DNA from: Pseudoalteromonas luteoviolacea DSM 6061
GTDB lineage: Bacteria; Pseudomonadota; Gammaproteobacteria; Enterobacterales; Alteromonadaceae
Reading direction: 5' to 3'
DNA length: 64,000 nt
Assembly: GCF_001625655.1 (NCBI RefSeq)
Contig: NZ_AUYB01000013.1
Coordinates: forward strand, 1 to 64,000
The position numbers were made by a program, and so were the translations under genes. Shown in pieces: positions 37,530-47,498 of this stretch (the stretch's first letter is position 1; every line of letters starts with the position of its first letter). The notes beneath the pieces were generated by a model. The model saw only the letters and a list, made by a program, of their open reading frames with translations, did not search any database and was not told the origin of the DNA.

Positions 37530-39575
37530 TTAAGCCGCTTTCCCTATGCCACTATGGCGTAATAGGGCGTCAACTTTTGGCGCTCTACCTCTGAAGCGTT
37601 GGAATAAGGCCATAGGCTCGTCTGAACCGCCCATTTCTAAAATATTTTCCATGAATGCTTTACCCGTTTGCGGATTGAAGATGCCTTCTTCTTCAAAACG
37701 AGAAAACGCATCAGCAGACAGCACTTCAGCCCATTTATACGAGTAGTAACCAGCACTGTAACCACCTGCAAAAATGTGGCTAAATGCATGCTGGAAGCGA
37801 TTAAACTCTGGCGCTTTTGTCACAGCTACCTGTTCGCGTACTTTATTTAACGTAGCTTGAATTTGGCAAGGCTCAGATGCGTTGTATTCAGCGTGAATTC
37901 GGAAGTCAAATAACGAAAACTCAATTTGTCTGAGCATTTGCATCGCAGACTGATAATTCTTCGCAGCCAACAGCTTGTCTAGTAGCTCTTTTGGAAGCGA
38001 CTCACCGCTCTCATAATGACCAGAAATGAAACTCAATGCTTCTTCTTCATAGCACCAGTTTTCTAAAAACTGGCTTGGTAACTCAACCGCATCCCAAGCA
38101 ACGCCATTAATACCGGCCACCGCGGGGGCATCTACTTGTGTCAACATATGGTGAATGCCATGGCCAAACTCATGGAATAATGTCGTTACTTCATTATGTG
38201 TAAACAATGCTGGTTTGTTACCCACTGCTTTGTTGAAGTTACACACTAGATATGCAACCGGTGTTTGCAATGAACCATCAACAGCAACACGACGACCCAT
38301 ACAGTCATCCATCCACGCGCCACCACGCTTGTGCTCGCGCGCGTACAAGTCTAAATAGAAGTTGCCACGTAACGTCCCTTGCTGATCGTGAATTGCAAAG
38401 AAGCGAACATCTTCGTGATAAGTATCAAATTCATCGATTTCTGTTACCGTAATTCCAAATAGGCGATTTACAGTTTCAAATAGGCCACTTAACACAGTAT
38501 CGGCAGGGAAGTATGGGCGTAACAGTTCATCAGAGATGGCGTATTTCGACTGTTTTAACTTTTCACCGTAGTAACCATAGTCCCATGCATCAAGTTGAGT
38601 AACGCCATGCTGCTCTTTAGCAAATGCTCGAAGCTCTGCAAGTTCTGCTTCTGCTTGTGGCTTAGACGCTTTTGCCAAATCACTCAAAAACTCAAAAACT
38701 TGTGCTGGTGATTCTGCCATTTTAGTTGCCAAGGATTTATCTGCATAACTCTCAAAGCCCAACAGTTGTGCAATTTCATGTCTCAGTGCAAGTTCTTCAG
38801 TCATTAACTCAGAGTTGTCAAATTCGTTGGCATTTGGTCCCTGATCTGACGCACGTGTTGCAAAGGCGCGATACATTTGTTCACGCAACTCACGGTTGTC
38901 AGCATATGTCATGATGGGTAAATAAGAAGGGATGTCTAGGGTAAAGACCCACCCTTCAAGCTCTTTGCTCTGCGCAGTGTGTGCGGCCAACGCTAATGCC
39001 GACTCTGGTAGTCCACTTAGCTCACTTTCTTCTGTTACATGTAAATGCCACGCTTGTGTCGCATCCATCACATTATTACCAAACTTGGCGCTTAATTCTG
39101 AAAGTCTCGCGCTGATTTCACCGTAGCGCTTTTGACCCGCGTCATCCAAAGCAATACCTGATAATTTGAAATCTCTCAGTGCGTTGGTTATTGTTTTTTG
39201 CTGCGCTGTAGATAAATTGGCAAACTCACTGCTTTGTTGCAACGCTAAAAAACCATTATATAAACCTTGGTGTTGGCCTGCATAAGTCGAATATTCGGAA
39301 ATCAGAGGCAGACACTCATCATATGCTTTTCTTAGTTCTTCGTTATTAACAACTGAATGCATATGAGATACAGGCGACCACATTCTCGACAACTTATCAT
39401 CAGCTTCCTCTAGAGGTAGAACAAAGTTGTCCCAAGTAAATTGCTGCTGCGCCACGGCGCTGTCTATGGTATCTCGGCAGTGCTCAATAGCCGCCTTTAA
39501 TGCAGGAACAATATGCTCAGGCTCGATTTTTGAAAATGGTGGTAATCCTTCTAAACCGATTAATGGGTTGCTCAT
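37530..39575 (-). CDS. prlC: Oligopeptidase A (M3 zinc metallopeptidase)
   Basis: A 681-residue cytoplasmic peptidase of the thimet oligopeptidase family, which degrades short peptides including cleaved signal peptides. The zinc site is HEFGH (LFHEFGHGIHHML), with the downstream glutamate in the WDAVELPSQFLENW block. The start is ATG 39575 (MSNPLIGLEGLPPFSKI) with GAGAG upstream, rather than the TTG five codons earlier. Length and the N-terminal NPL...LPPF pattern match E. coli OpdA/PrlC. It is transcribed alone and divergently from glutathione reductase. Confidence 0.95.
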   Translation of the reverse strand: MSNPLIGLEGLPPFSKIEPEHIVPALKAAIEHCRDTIDSAVAQQQFTWDNFVLPLEEADDKLSRMWSPVSHMHSVVNNEELRKAYDECLPLISEYSTYAGQHQGLYNGFLALQQSSEFANLSTAQQKTITNALRDFKLSGIALDDAGQKRYGEISARLSELSAKFGNNVMDATQAWHLHVTEESELSGLPESALALAAHTAQSKELEGWVFTLDIPSYLPIMTYADNRELREQMYRAFATRASDQGPNANEFDNSELMTEELALRHEIAQLLGFESYADKSLATKMAESPAQVFEFLSDLAKASKPQAEAELAELRAFAKEQHGVTQLDAWDYGYYGEKLKQSKYAISDELLRPYFPADTVLSGLFETVNRLFGITVTEIDEFDTYHEDVRFFAIHDQQGTLRGNFYLDLYAREHKRGGAWMDDCMGRRVAVDGSLQTPVAYLVCNFNKAVGNKPALFTHNEVTTLFHEFGHGIHHMLTQVDAPAVAGINGVAWDAVELPSQFLENWCYEEEALSFISGHYESGESLPKELLDKLLAAKNYQSAMQMLRQIEFSLFDFRIHAEYNASEPCQIQATLNKVREQVAVTKAPEFNRFQHAFSHIFAGGYSAGYYSYKWAEVLSADAFSRFEEEGIFNPQTGKAFMENILEMGGSDEPMALFQRFRGRAPKVDALLRHSGIGKAA

Positions 39576-39728
39576 AATGTCTCTCTTCAATTTTTTATTT
39601 CTTAATTAAACTTGAAATAAGGGCAAATAGCGCAAATACAAGTAAAACTTACTAACCTAGTTGAAAGTTATGACGTATTTAACCTGTCATATCAAGACTA
39701 GTTCAGCGAATTCATAAGAGGAAAAATT

Positions 39729-41087
39729 ATGGCTCAACATTTTGACTACATTGCCATCGGTGGTGGCAGTGGCGGCATCGCATCAGCTAACCGTGCGGCA
39801 ATGCGTGGCGCAAAAGTCGCTCTTGTCGAAGCAAAACATATGGGTGGCACGTGTGTAAATGTAGGGTGTGTACCTAAAAAAGTTATGTGGCATGGCGCTC
39901 AGGTAGCAGAAGCCATAAAGTTATATGCACCGGACTACGGCTTTGATGTTGAGCTAAAAAACTTTAACTGGGCCAAATTAGTTGAAAGCCGCGAAGCCTA
40001 TATTGGCCGTATTCATCAAGGTTACAACAAATACCTTGCGAGTAATGGAGTCACTGTAATCAATGGTTTTGCCAAGTTTATTGATAATAAAACTATTGAA
40101 GTGAATGGCGAACAATATACCGCGGATCACATTTGTATTGCCGTAGGTGGACGCCCTAGTATTCCAAATATTCCAGGCGCTGAACACGGTATCGACTCAA
40201 ACGGCTTTTTTGAATTAAATGAGCAACCACGCCGTGTGGCTGTGATTGGTGCAGGTTATATTGCGGTAGAACTTGCTGGCGTACTTCATAGCCTAGGCAC
40301 TGAAACGCATTTATTTGTGCGAAAACATGCGCCACTTCGTAACTTCGACCCAATGGTTGTTGAAACCTTAACTGAAGTGATGGAAAAAGAAGGGCCAAAC
40401 TTGCATACCCATGCAACACCTAAGGAGCTTGTCAAAGAAGCTGACGGTTCTGTCACACTGCATCTCGAAAACGGCGAGTCACATACTGTAGATCAAGTCA
40501 TTTGGGCTATCGGTCGTGAGCCAGTGACAGACAAAATCAATTTAGCTGCAACTGATGTTGAAACCACCAGCAAAGGCTATGTCAAAGTTGACGAGTGGCA
40601 AAACACGTCTGTATCTGGCATTTATGCATTAGGTGATATCATGGAAGGTGGTATTGAATTAACACCTGTAGCCGTAAAAGCTGGTCGAATGCTGGCTGAG
40701 CGTCTGTTTAACCCAGAGCTACCGAATGCCAAAATGGATTACAACTTAGTACCTACCGTGGTATTTAGTCACCCACCAATCGGCACGATAGGACTCACTG
40801 AGCCAGAAGCAATTGCAGAATATGGCGAAGACAACATCAAAGTGTATAACTCAACCTTTGCAGCCATGTACACCGCAGTAACCCAGCACCGTCAACCTTG
40901 TAGAATGAAACTGGTTTGCGCGGGGCCAGATGAGAAAATCATCGGTCTACATGGTATTGGCTTTGCGGTTGATGAAATGATCCAAGGTTTTGGCGTAGCG
41001 ATGAAGATGGGCGCAACCAAAGCAGACTTTGACTCAGTAGTCGCCATTCACCCTACGGGCTCTGAAGAATTTGTTACTATGAGATAA
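39729..41087 (+). CDS. gor: Glutathione-disulfide reductase
   Basis: A 452-residue NADPH- and FAD-dependent disulfide reductase. The N-terminal FAD motif is [14 protein letters not shown]; the redox cysteines are Cys42 and Cys47 in [13 protein letters not shown]. The NADPH-binding block [21 protein letters not shown] is followed by the phosphate-binding [12 protein letters not shown] typical of glutathione rather than lipoamide enzymes. The C-terminus has the catalytic His-Glu pair in [21 protein letters not shown] precedes the ATG. It regenerates reduced glutathione in the cytoplasm. Confidence 0.96.
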   Translation: MAQHFDYIAIGGGSGGIASANRAAMRGAKVALVEAKHMGGTCVNVGCVPKKVMWHGAQVAEAIKLYAPDYGFDVELKNFNWAKLVESREAYIGRIHQGYNKYLASNGVTVINGFAKFIDNKTIEVNGEQYTADHICIAVGGRPSIPNIPGAEHGIDSNGFFELNEQPRRVAVIGAGYIAVELAGVLHSLGTETHLFVRKHAPLRNFDPMVVETLTEVMEKEGPNLHTHATPKELVKEADGSVTLHLENGESHTVDQVIWAIGREPVTDKINLAATDVETTSKGYVKVDEWQNTSVSGIYALGDIMEGGIELTPVAVKAGRMLAERLFNPELPNAKMDYNLVPTVVFSHPPIGTIGLTEPEAIAEYGEDNIKVYNSTFAAMYTAVTQHRQPCRMKLVCAGPDEKIIGLHGIGFAVDEMIQGFGVAMKMGATKADFDSVVAIHPTGSEEFVTMR

Positions 41088-41093
41088 CACTGT

Positions 41094-41125
41094 GATGATG
41101 GGCTAACGCCTAGCCCATCATCTTT
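41094..41125 (+). terminator. Terminator of gor
   Basis: GATGATGGGCTA and TAGCCCATCATC form a perfect 12-bp stem around ACGCC, followed by TTT, starting 7 bp after the gor stop. Confidence 0.85.
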
Positions 41126-41324
41126 CCCAAACACTTGCCTTGTTTACAGCTAGGCTTTATTGTCAAAACTCCCTAACTTGTTTGAAATTTTCCGTAGGCA
41201 CACAAAAACCCTTCTATTATTCCACCTGCAGCGGGTAAATAATTTATTTCTCAATTAAGTCAAATTAGACAAATCAACCTCTGGACACAATACTCAAACA
41301 TAGATTGGATTAATTTTAAGCGTT

Positions 41325-42191
41325 ATGAAAGTACAGTGGTTGACTATTTTCTTGTGCCTTTGGGTAATTAGCGAACATGCCAACGCGCAAAATATTAGAC
41401 ATAAATTACTGATATCAATGCACCCTCTTGACCCGTTTATCATAACCGAGCAAGGGGAGGTGCAAAGCGGGTTTGTCGTCGATATTTTCGAAGAGTTAGA
41501 GCGGATCAATGGCCGTAAACACTCAGTTCAAATCAGTTCCTTTGCTCGCGGGATCAAAATGTTAGAAAAAGGCTCCAAGGTTATTCGGGCTAGGTACCGA
41601 CAAACCACTGTTTATCACCGTGCACATTTAATCGTAGCTCAAACCCCCGCCAGACTAGAACGGTTTAAATGGGTTGGGCCTTTTTTATTCGATGGCCCGG
41701 TACTCTATCAAAGATCAAAAGATACTAGAGAGTTTAATAGCTTAGAGGAAATTAAACAGAACGAAGCTACTTGCATTACACAGCATAGAGTAAGAGATAC
41801 CGAGCTCTATACTCAGCACCAAATTCCATTTCATGAAACACAGAGCCAAGAGCGTGCAATACAACTACTTTTACAGCCAAAAAGTCGCTTCGATTGTACC
41901 ATGTTATCAGTTATGAATACCCGCGAAGTCCTGAACTCTGCTGGACACTCTTTATCACACCTCAAGGCGATGAATATTAAGCTGCCCGCCCATGGTTTAT
42001 ACATGGCATTTTCACTGGACACCCCAGATAACATCGTCGCGCAGTGGCAAAATGCCCTTGATCAGCTCGACCAAAATGATAAGCGACTTGAAATCATTCA
42101 GCGCTATGCGCCTTTTTATACACTTGAGCTGGAAACACAATTGCGCGAATCAGCCCAATCTGAACTGCAACTTACAAAGAAGAATAAATAA
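41325..42191 (+). CDS. Periplasmic solute-binding protein-like (SBP_bac_3) protein
   Basis: A 288-residue protein with a signal peptide (cleavage near EHANA-Q, about 21) and the N-terminal lobe pattern of family 3 binding proteins (MHPLDPFIITEQGEVQSGFV, VDIFEELERI). The expected ligand-binding arginine region reads RARYRQTTVYHRAHLIVAQT. There is no transporter gene beside it. In Alteromonadales such lone SBP-like proteins are common and often of unknown ligand. It could bind an amino acid or act as a sensor subunit. The family call is moderate. Confidence 0.75.
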   Translation: MKVQWLTIFLCLWVISEHANAQNIRHKLLISMHPLDPFIITEQGEVQSGFVVDIFEELERINGRKHSVQISSFARGIKMLEKGSKVIRARYRQTTVYHRAHLIVAQTPARLERFKWVGPFLFDGPVLYQRSKDTREFNSLEEIKQNEATCITQHRVRDTELYTQHQIPFHETQSQERAIQLLLQPKSRFDCTMLSVMNTREVLNSAGHSLSHLKAMNIKLPAHGLYMAFSLDTPDNIVAQWQNALDQLDQNDKRLEIIQRYAPFYTLELETQLRESAQSELQLTKKNK

Positions 42192-42303
42192 TCCCACCAA
42201 ATTTAGTTTCAATTAAAATCAATAGGCCTTCTGAACATTTCAAACTCATTAATATCTGAATACATACCTCTTTAAGGTTAGGAAGACACTTGCTAAATAC
42301 CGT

Positions 42304-42321
42304 AAAAAGCTGGGCTTTTTT
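42304..42321 (+). terminator. Probable weak terminator after the SBP-like gene
   Basis: AAAAAGC and GCTTTTT form a 7-bp stem around TGG, ending in a T-run. It lies 113 bp past the stop, and only two of the base pairs are G-C. Confidence 0.45.
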
Positions 42322-42442
42322 GCTTAATTCTATAGCAATCTATAACGCAGCTTTAATTATCCCTTCCAAAAAGTTACAATACAAAACATTAGAACTCTAA
42401 CTAAATAGATTCCTGTATATTAAAACAGGCATAGAGGGTTAT

Positions 42443-43273
42443 ATGCAAACTTATGAGGCAACACCATTATTGCCTAATGACAAGCAACATAAACTGCTTG
42501 CAATGGAAGTACAAACTCAACACCTTTGTGATAACACACTCAATCATATAGAGAATACTGCAAATCAAAACTGCAACACCAAAGTGCTGCTACAAGTTAA
42601 AGAGTCTAACTCACTTGCTTTAATGTCGAATGGATATCAAATCGAGGCAACCATCCCCAAGTTATACTGTAATGAAGATGCGATTTTTGCTGCAAAATAT
42701 TTAGATAATCAGCGCAAGATAGAGGCAAACAGCGGTTTATATGATGAAATCCTTGAGCATGTCATCAGCAACACCGAACACGTTGAAACAACACAACATA
42801 ATACCTCAATAGCACGGCTTGCAAATCGCTCTGATGCAAGGGGAATTGCCAAACTCTTCGCAAATGATGAAACGCTTTACTCGCAATGGCAAGAGGATGA
42901 GCCGAGAATTAAAGCAAGTATGCAAGGCGAACATGAATACATTGTCATTGACTACTTGGATAACATAGTCGCTGCGGTCAACATCAAGTATGACGAAAAA
43001 ACAAAAAGTTGCTTTGTGCAAGATCTGTCTGTTGCCTCCTTCGTTCAAAATCAAGGCATGGCGACCACTTTAATTGACTTCGTGCTTCACCGACTACTTC
43101 GCAATGGAGTAGAGACAATACACTGTCAATGCATTGCTGATGATTATGCAATGAATAAAGTGTTAGCGCGCCATGAATTTAATTTTGGTGGACGCCTTAC
43201 TAACCAAGTTATTGTTCAGGACCAGCTACACTCCGTAAACATGTGGTCCAAGAAGTTATCAAAAGACCTTTGA
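42443..43273 (+). CDS. GNAT-family N-acetyltransferase with N-terminal extension
   Basis: A 276-residue protein. The C-terminal half (about 128-275) is a GNAT fold: ARLANRSDARGIAKLF begins strand 1, and the acetyl-CoA-binding motif A region reads VQDLSVASFVQNQGMATTLI, containing the Q-N-Q-G-M-A version of the R/Q-x-x-G-x-G/A loop. The first 125 residues have no recognisable domain and are rich in polar residues (SNTEHVETTQHNTS). The acceptor substrate is unknown. It lies 83 bp upstream of the BCCT transporter gene on the same strand, and the two could be co-transcribed. Confidence 0.82.
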   Translation: MQTYEATPLLPNDKQHKLLAMEVQTQHLCDNTLNHIENTANQNCNTKVLLQVKESNSLALMSNGYQIEATIPKLYCNEDAIFAAKYLDNQRKIEANSGLYDEILEHVISNTEHVETTQHNTSIARLANRSDARGIAKLFANDETLYSQWQEDEPRIKASMQGEHEYIVIDYLDNIVAAVNIKYDEKTKSCFVQDLSVASFVQNQGMATTLIDFVLHRLLRNGVETIHCQCIADDYAMNKVLARHEFNFGGRLTNQVIVQDQLHSVNMWSKKLSKDL

Positions 43274-43356
43274 TGCGGTTACTTCAAGGGAAAATGTATT
43301 TATTTTCACCCTTAGCCAAACAAAGTAATTTGTAGTCTAATTAATAGAGTTTCACT

Positions 43357-45309
43357 ATGAAAAAAGACAATTCCTCACTCAATCTCCCCGTTTTTTACAG
43401 CGCATCTGCGATTGTATTAGCGTTGGTGATTTTTGCCGTGTTCAGTCCCTCAACCGCCTCGTCAATTTTTTCTGTCACCCAATCAGCCATCACCCAAAAT
43501 GGCAGTTGGTTTTATGTCTTGACCGTCGCTATCATATTGGGCTTAGTTGTGTATTTAAGCATGTCACGTTTTGGCGAAATTAAATTAGGACCTGATCACT
43601 CAGACCCTGATTATAGTTTTTCTACTTGGCTGGCCATGCTATTTGCAGCTGGCATGGGAATAGGCTTAATGTTTTTTGGGGTAGCAGAACCCGTGATGCA
43701 CTTTGTCTCGCCCCCTTCTGCCGGCACAAACTCAGTTGAAGCTATCAAAGAAGCCATGCGGATCACCTTTTTTCACTGGGGGTTTCACGCATGGGCCATC
43801 TACGCCATTGTGGCGATGATTTTGGCTTATTTTAGTTATCGGCATAAACTGCCACTGACATTGCGCTCTGCGCTTTATCCGATTATAGGCGACAAAATTC
43901 ATGGCTGGATAGGCCACGCAGTGGATGTTTTTGCCGTTGTCGGCACGGTGTTTGGTGTAGCGACCTCTCTAGGACTAGGTGCAGCACAAGTCAACTCAGG
44001 GTTAGCTTACTTGTTCTCTTTTGATGTCTCTGTGCAAAATCAAGTACTCATTATGATCACCATAACGGCGCTGGCATCTATCTCCGTGGCGACAGGGTTA
44101 GACAAAGGCATTAAAATTTTATCGCAGACTAATATGATCCTTGCAGTGGTGTTGTTAGCCCTTATTTTCTTTATTGGTCCAAGCATTTTTTTACTTCAAG
44201 CCTACGTACAAAACACTGGTGAATATCTTTCAGATATTGTATCGACTACGTTTAATTTATTTGCTTACGAAAAGAAAGACTGGATAGGTGGATGGACTAT
44301 TTTTTACTGGGGTTGGTGGCTTGCATGGGCGCCCTTTGTGGGGCTTTTTATTGCACGTATATCTAAAGGACGCACCATTCGTGAATTTGTGATAGGTGTG
44401 ACCTGCATACCAACAGCGTTTACGTTACTGTGGATGACCATTTTTGGTAATTCTGCGCTGGCAATGATTTTTGAGCAAGGTTTGACAAACATCTCACAAA
44501 TGGTGAGCAATAACTCAGCCGTTGCTTTGTTTGTCTTTTTAGAAAATTACCCGCTTTCAAAACTCTTGATTGGCCTTTCAATCATTATGATTGTGGTGTT
44601 TTTTGTCACATCTTGTGACTCTGGCGCAATGGTCATAGATATGCTGTGTTCAAATGGCAACAACGACACACCACTGTGGCAACGACTATTTTGGTCCATA
44701 GGTGTTGGAGTCGTCGCTGCGGCATTGAGCCTTGCTGGTGGTTTGGATGCTCTACAAACCCTCACAATTGTAAGTGCGTTGCCTTTTTCTATTGTGCTAT
44801 TGGTTGCCTGTTATGGCCTGATCAAAGCACTTCGCATTGATGATACCAAGCGCAGTGCACAAACGATGCCGATGACTTTCGAAAATCAAGTTAATGACGA
44901 ACAAACTTGGCAAGAGAGCCTGGCATTGCTTATAGCCACACCAGCAAAGGGCAAAGTGGATAAGTTCATTTTGAAGGAAGTGAAAACAGCCTTGAAAAAA
45001 ATCAGAAATGAGTTTGATAACAATCAAGTCGATGCCGAGGTCACGGTAAAAAACTCTGCCGTTGTGTTAACTGTTCATCATGGTGACGAGCATGACTTTA
45101 TATATGGAGTATATAAAAATGAACGCTTGCAACCGGACTTCACACAAAGCGATGTAACTGATAGTGACTCATATTATTGTGCAGAGGTTCACTTAAGTGA
45201 GGGGGGGCAAAATTACGACATTATGGGATGGTCAGAAACAGCCATTATTAATGACGTATTGTCACAGTACCAAAAACATTTACACTTTTTAAATGTGCTA
45301 CGCGAGTAG
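43357..45309 (+). CDS. BCCT-family betaine/choline/carnitine transporter
   Basis: A 650-residue inner-membrane transporter with twelve membrane helices. Family signatures include GMGIGLMFFGVAEPVMHF, the Gly-rich and aromatic TM4 region (HWGFHAWAIYAIVAMILAYF split over TM3-4), and the tryptophan box WTIFYWGWWLAWAPFVGLFI. The cytosolic C-terminal tail of about 140 residues (from about 510) is long, as in BetT-type choline carriers that sense osmolarity. I infer proton- or sodium-coupled uptake of choline or betaine for osmoprotection. The convergent MarR gene ends 9 bp away. Confidence 0.93.
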   Translation: MKKDNSSLNLPVFYSASAIVLALVIFAVFSPSTASSIFSVTQSAITQNGSWFYVLTVAIILGLVVYLSMSRFGEIKLGPDHSDPDYSFSTWLAMLFAAGMGIGLMFFGVAEPVMHFVSPPSAGTNSVEAIKEAMRITFFHWGFHAWAIYAIVAMILAYFSYRHKLPLTLRSALYPIIGDKIHGWIGHAVDVFAVVGTVFGVATSLGLGAAQVNSGLAYLFSFDVSVQNQVLIMITITALASISVATGLDKGIKILSQTNMILAVVLLALIFFIGPSIFLLQAYVQNTGEYLSDIVSTTFNLFAYEKKDWIGGWTIFYWGWWLAWAPFVGLFIARISKGRTIREFVIGVTCIPTAFTLLWMTIFGNSALAMIFEQGLTNISQMVSNNSAVALFVFLENYPLSKLLIGLSIIMIVVFFVTSCDSGAMVIDMLCSNGNNDTPLWQRLFWSIGVGVVAAALSLAGGLDALQTLTIVSALPFSIVLLVACYGLIKALRIDDTKRSAQTMPMTFENQVNDEQTWQESLALLIATPAKGKVDKFILKEVKTALKKIRNEFDNNQVDAEVTVKNSAVVLTVHHGDEHDFIYGVYKNERLQPDFTQSDVTDSDSYYCAEVHLSEGGQNYDIMGWSETAIINDVLSQYQKHLHFLNVLRE

Positions 45310-45316
45310 CACATTT
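45291..45316. terminator. Hairpin overlapping the 3' end of the BCCT gene
   Basis: AAATGTGCTAC and GTAGCACATTT form a perfect 11-bp stem around GCGA. The BCCT stop TAG lies within the right arm and the convergent MarR stop is 3 bp beyond. The minus-strand tail is A-rich, so this may act mainly on the plus-strand message or as an mRNA 3'-end stabiliser. Confidence 0.65.
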
Positions 45317-45318
45317 AG

Positions 45319-45849
45319 TTATTTACCTGATTCATTTTGGCTCATTGGCGCAATTTCTAATACTGGTGCAGCATCCAGCTCGTTAGCATCCATCATAGTC
45401 GCAATGCGTTGCATCGAAGACAATAATAGAGATTGCTCCCACTCTTCCAGCTCACAAAAATTTTGAATAAAGTGCTCTTGAAGAGGCTGTGGAGCATCGA
45501 TCAGCAAACTTTTACCCTGTTGAGACAAAAACAAGCTAACTCGTCTTTTATCTTGCGAACTGCGTACTCGTTCAACAAGGCTTCTGCTTTCTAGGCGGTC
45601 CAATATATTTGTTACCGTTGCAGCACTTAAATTGACATTTTTAGCTATTTGACTGGCTGTAACGCCTTTAACTCGCGCAATTTCTTGCATAATTAGCAGC
45701 TGTGGCCCTGTCAGACCTGACGTCTTATTTAGCTGCTTTGAATGCAGATCTATGGCTCGAATCACTTTTCTTATCGAAACCAAGAGCTCTTCGTACTTTT
45801 CCATTTTAGTTTTGACCAGTAAATACAACGACAGTCGCAGTATAATCAT
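45319..45849 (-). CDS. MarR-family transcriptional regulator
   Basis: A 176-residue winged-helix regulator. The core from about 30 has the MarR pattern: LTGPQLLIMQEIARVKGVTA, then the recognition helix region NLSAATVTNILDRLESRSLV and the wing ERVRSSQDKRRVSLFLSQQG. ATG 45849 is kept because AAGGGG lies 5 nt before it; an internal ATG at 45804 lacks such a site. It is convergent with the BCCT transporter gene. MarR-type repressors adjacent to osmoprotectant genes are known, so control of the transporter is plausible but not shown. Confidence 0.9.
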   Translation of the reverse strand: MIILRLSLYLLVKTKMEKYEELLVSIRKVIRAIDLHSKQLNKTSGLTGPQLLIMQEIARVKGVTASQIAKNVNLSAATVTNILDRLESRSLVERVRSSQDKRRVSLFLSQQGKSLLIDAPQPLQEHFIQNFCELEEWEQSLLLSSMQRIATMMDANELDAAPVLEIAPMSQNESGK

Positions 45850-45894
45850 ATTTACCCCTTTGAGCTATATATCAATACATTAAAGACACTGAGC

Positions 45895-46602
45895 TTATTC
45901 ATAAGCTTTTGTGAGCTTGTCTAGAAAACCATAAAGTACCTCGTTCATTTGCTCATAATCGTGCTTAAGTAGCTCATCGGGCTTTTGCACATAAGGGGAC
46001 CGAGCGGCCTCACGGAAGTCTTCATGTGCAATGAGTTGATCAATCAGTTTAGTATTGAACTCCATATGGCATTGAAAACCAAAAACCTTATCTTGATACT
46101 GAACAATTTGTCTAGGACACCCAGCACTGTGTGCCAAGACTCTAGCCTCCGATGTAAGGCCCGGCATATCACTGTGCCAATGTCCAACTTCTAGCATCCC
46201 CCCAAAGTGCTCAAAGAGTGGATGTATTTTTGCTGCCTCTGTTAAATAAATAGGAAATTTGCCAATTTCTCTCTCAGGACTAGTCTGATACGGGGCTCCC
46301 AATGCCTCACCAATGAGTTGCGCTCCCAAGCAGACACCAATAACTAACTTATTTGCCTCAATAAACTGCCTAATAAGCCGCTGTTCGGCGATTGAGTCGA
46401 AGTGGCTACACTGCTCTAGCGTAGTGGCAGGGCTTTGCGGCCCACCCATTACAACTAACATATCAGCCCCTTTATCATTATTTGGCAAACTATCACCTTG
46501 ATATAAAAGAGAATAACTTACTTGATGTTGTGACCGTATTGCCCACCTCTCAAAAGCACCTGGCGCTTCAAAGTGCTCGTGGATAACAAAATGAAGATGC
46601 AT
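45895..46602 (-). CDS. Class I glutamine amidotransferase-like protein
   Basis: A 235-residue GATase of the stand-alone GMP-synthase-like type. The nucleophile elbow is Cys91 in VIGVCLGAQLIGEALG, and the His-Glu of the triad lie in VFGFQCHMEFN; an oxyanion-loop motif VMGGPQSP is also present. Relatives act on gamma-glutamyl compounds or as unassigned amidases. It lies 45 bp upstream of the MarR gene on the same strand and divergent from an AraC-type gene. The physiological substrate is unknown. Confidence 0.87.
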   Translation of the reverse strand: MHLHFVIHEHFEAPGAFERWAIRSQHQVSYSLLYQGDSLPNNDKGADMLVVMGGPQSPATTLEQCSHFDSIAEQRLIRQFIEANKLVIGVCLGAQLIGEALGAPYQTSPEREIGKFPIYLTEAAKIHPLFEHFGGMLEVGHWHSDMPGLTSEARVLAHSAGCPRQIVQYQDKVFGFQCHMEFNTKLIDQLIAHEDFREAARSPYVQKPDELLKHDYEQMNEVLYGFLDKLTKAYE

Positions 46603-46702
46603 ACCAACCCAACCCTATAATAAGAATATGAGTTTATGGTATAACAAACCGAACTGGCTTAATTTAATATATAAGACATAAAACATATAAAAACCGCCAC
46701 AT

Positions 46703-47494
46703 ATGGATGCCAACACACTTATCGCTAAGAACGCGCATACTCAACTGTTAGCCAAAAAAATGAGCATGCCTTCAGGTTATCTTGATGACTACCATCAACA
46801 TCCATGGCACCAAATTATTTTTCCAGTATCCGGGCTGTTACAGTCGGATATAGAAAACCGCAGTGTGGTGCTGCCGCACAATGCTTTGTTATATATACCA
46901 GCTGGCACACGCCATAAATCAGTGGCAATCACTCACACCCAATTTGTTGCGCTTTATTTGAATCCAATAGGCCAGACTTCTTTTGGTAAGTCACCTAAGT
47001 CGTGTTTGGTCACCCCTTTTTTTAAAGAACTGGTGTTACTTTTACTCCATAACGCAGATGTACTCGATTGCGATACCACATCGAATTTATTGCGCGTGTT
47101 AAACGATCAGATTAATACCGCGTCAAACTATGAAATTCCACTTTTAAAACCTACTGATAGGCGCACTCTTACTATTTTCGAGGCGCTACTCAATGCGCCC
47201 GATACACGCTTAACACTGGTGCAATGGGCAAAACGAGTAGGCGCTTCAGAGAGAACATTAAGTCGCTTATTCGCGAAAGAATTTAATCAATCTTTCAGTG
47301 CTTGGCGTCAGCACCTTAGACTGGTATTGTCTTTAGAACTTCTGACTACAACTCGCTCAATACATGACATAGCCCTTAGCTTAGGCTTTGCCTCAGACAC
47401 AGCTTACATTCGAGCATTTAAATCTCTTTTCATAAGTACCCCACACAAATACCGAAACTCAGTGCTTCAGGTGAAAACTACACATAGTTTGTAA
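46703..47494 (+). CDS. AraC-family transcriptional regulator
   Basis: A 263-residue regulator. The N-terminal cupin-like sensor has the HxH pattern DDYHQHPWHQIIFPVSG and IPAGTRHKSVAI. The C-terminal double helix-turn-helix (about 165-255) reads WAKRVGASERTLSRLFAKEF and SIHDIALSLGFASDTAYIRA followed by FKSLFISTPHKYR. Its stop is 4 bp from the stop of the convergent NAD(P)-binding protein gene, and it is divergent from the amidotransferase gene. Either neighbour may be its target. Confidence 0.92.
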   Translation: MDANTLIAKNAHTQLLAKKMSMPSGYLDDYHQHPWHQIIFPVSGLLQSDIENRSVVLPHNALLYIPAGTRHKSVAITHTQFVALYLNPIGQTSFGKSPKSCLVTPFFKELVLLLLHNADVLDCDTTSNLLRVLNDQINTASNYEIPLLKPTDRRTLTIFEALLNAPDTRLTLVQWAKRVGASERTLSRLFAKEFNQSFSAWRQHLRLVLSLELLTTTRSIHDIALSLGFASDTAYIRAFKSLFISTPHKYRNSVLQVKTTHSL

Positions 47495-47498
47495 CGTA

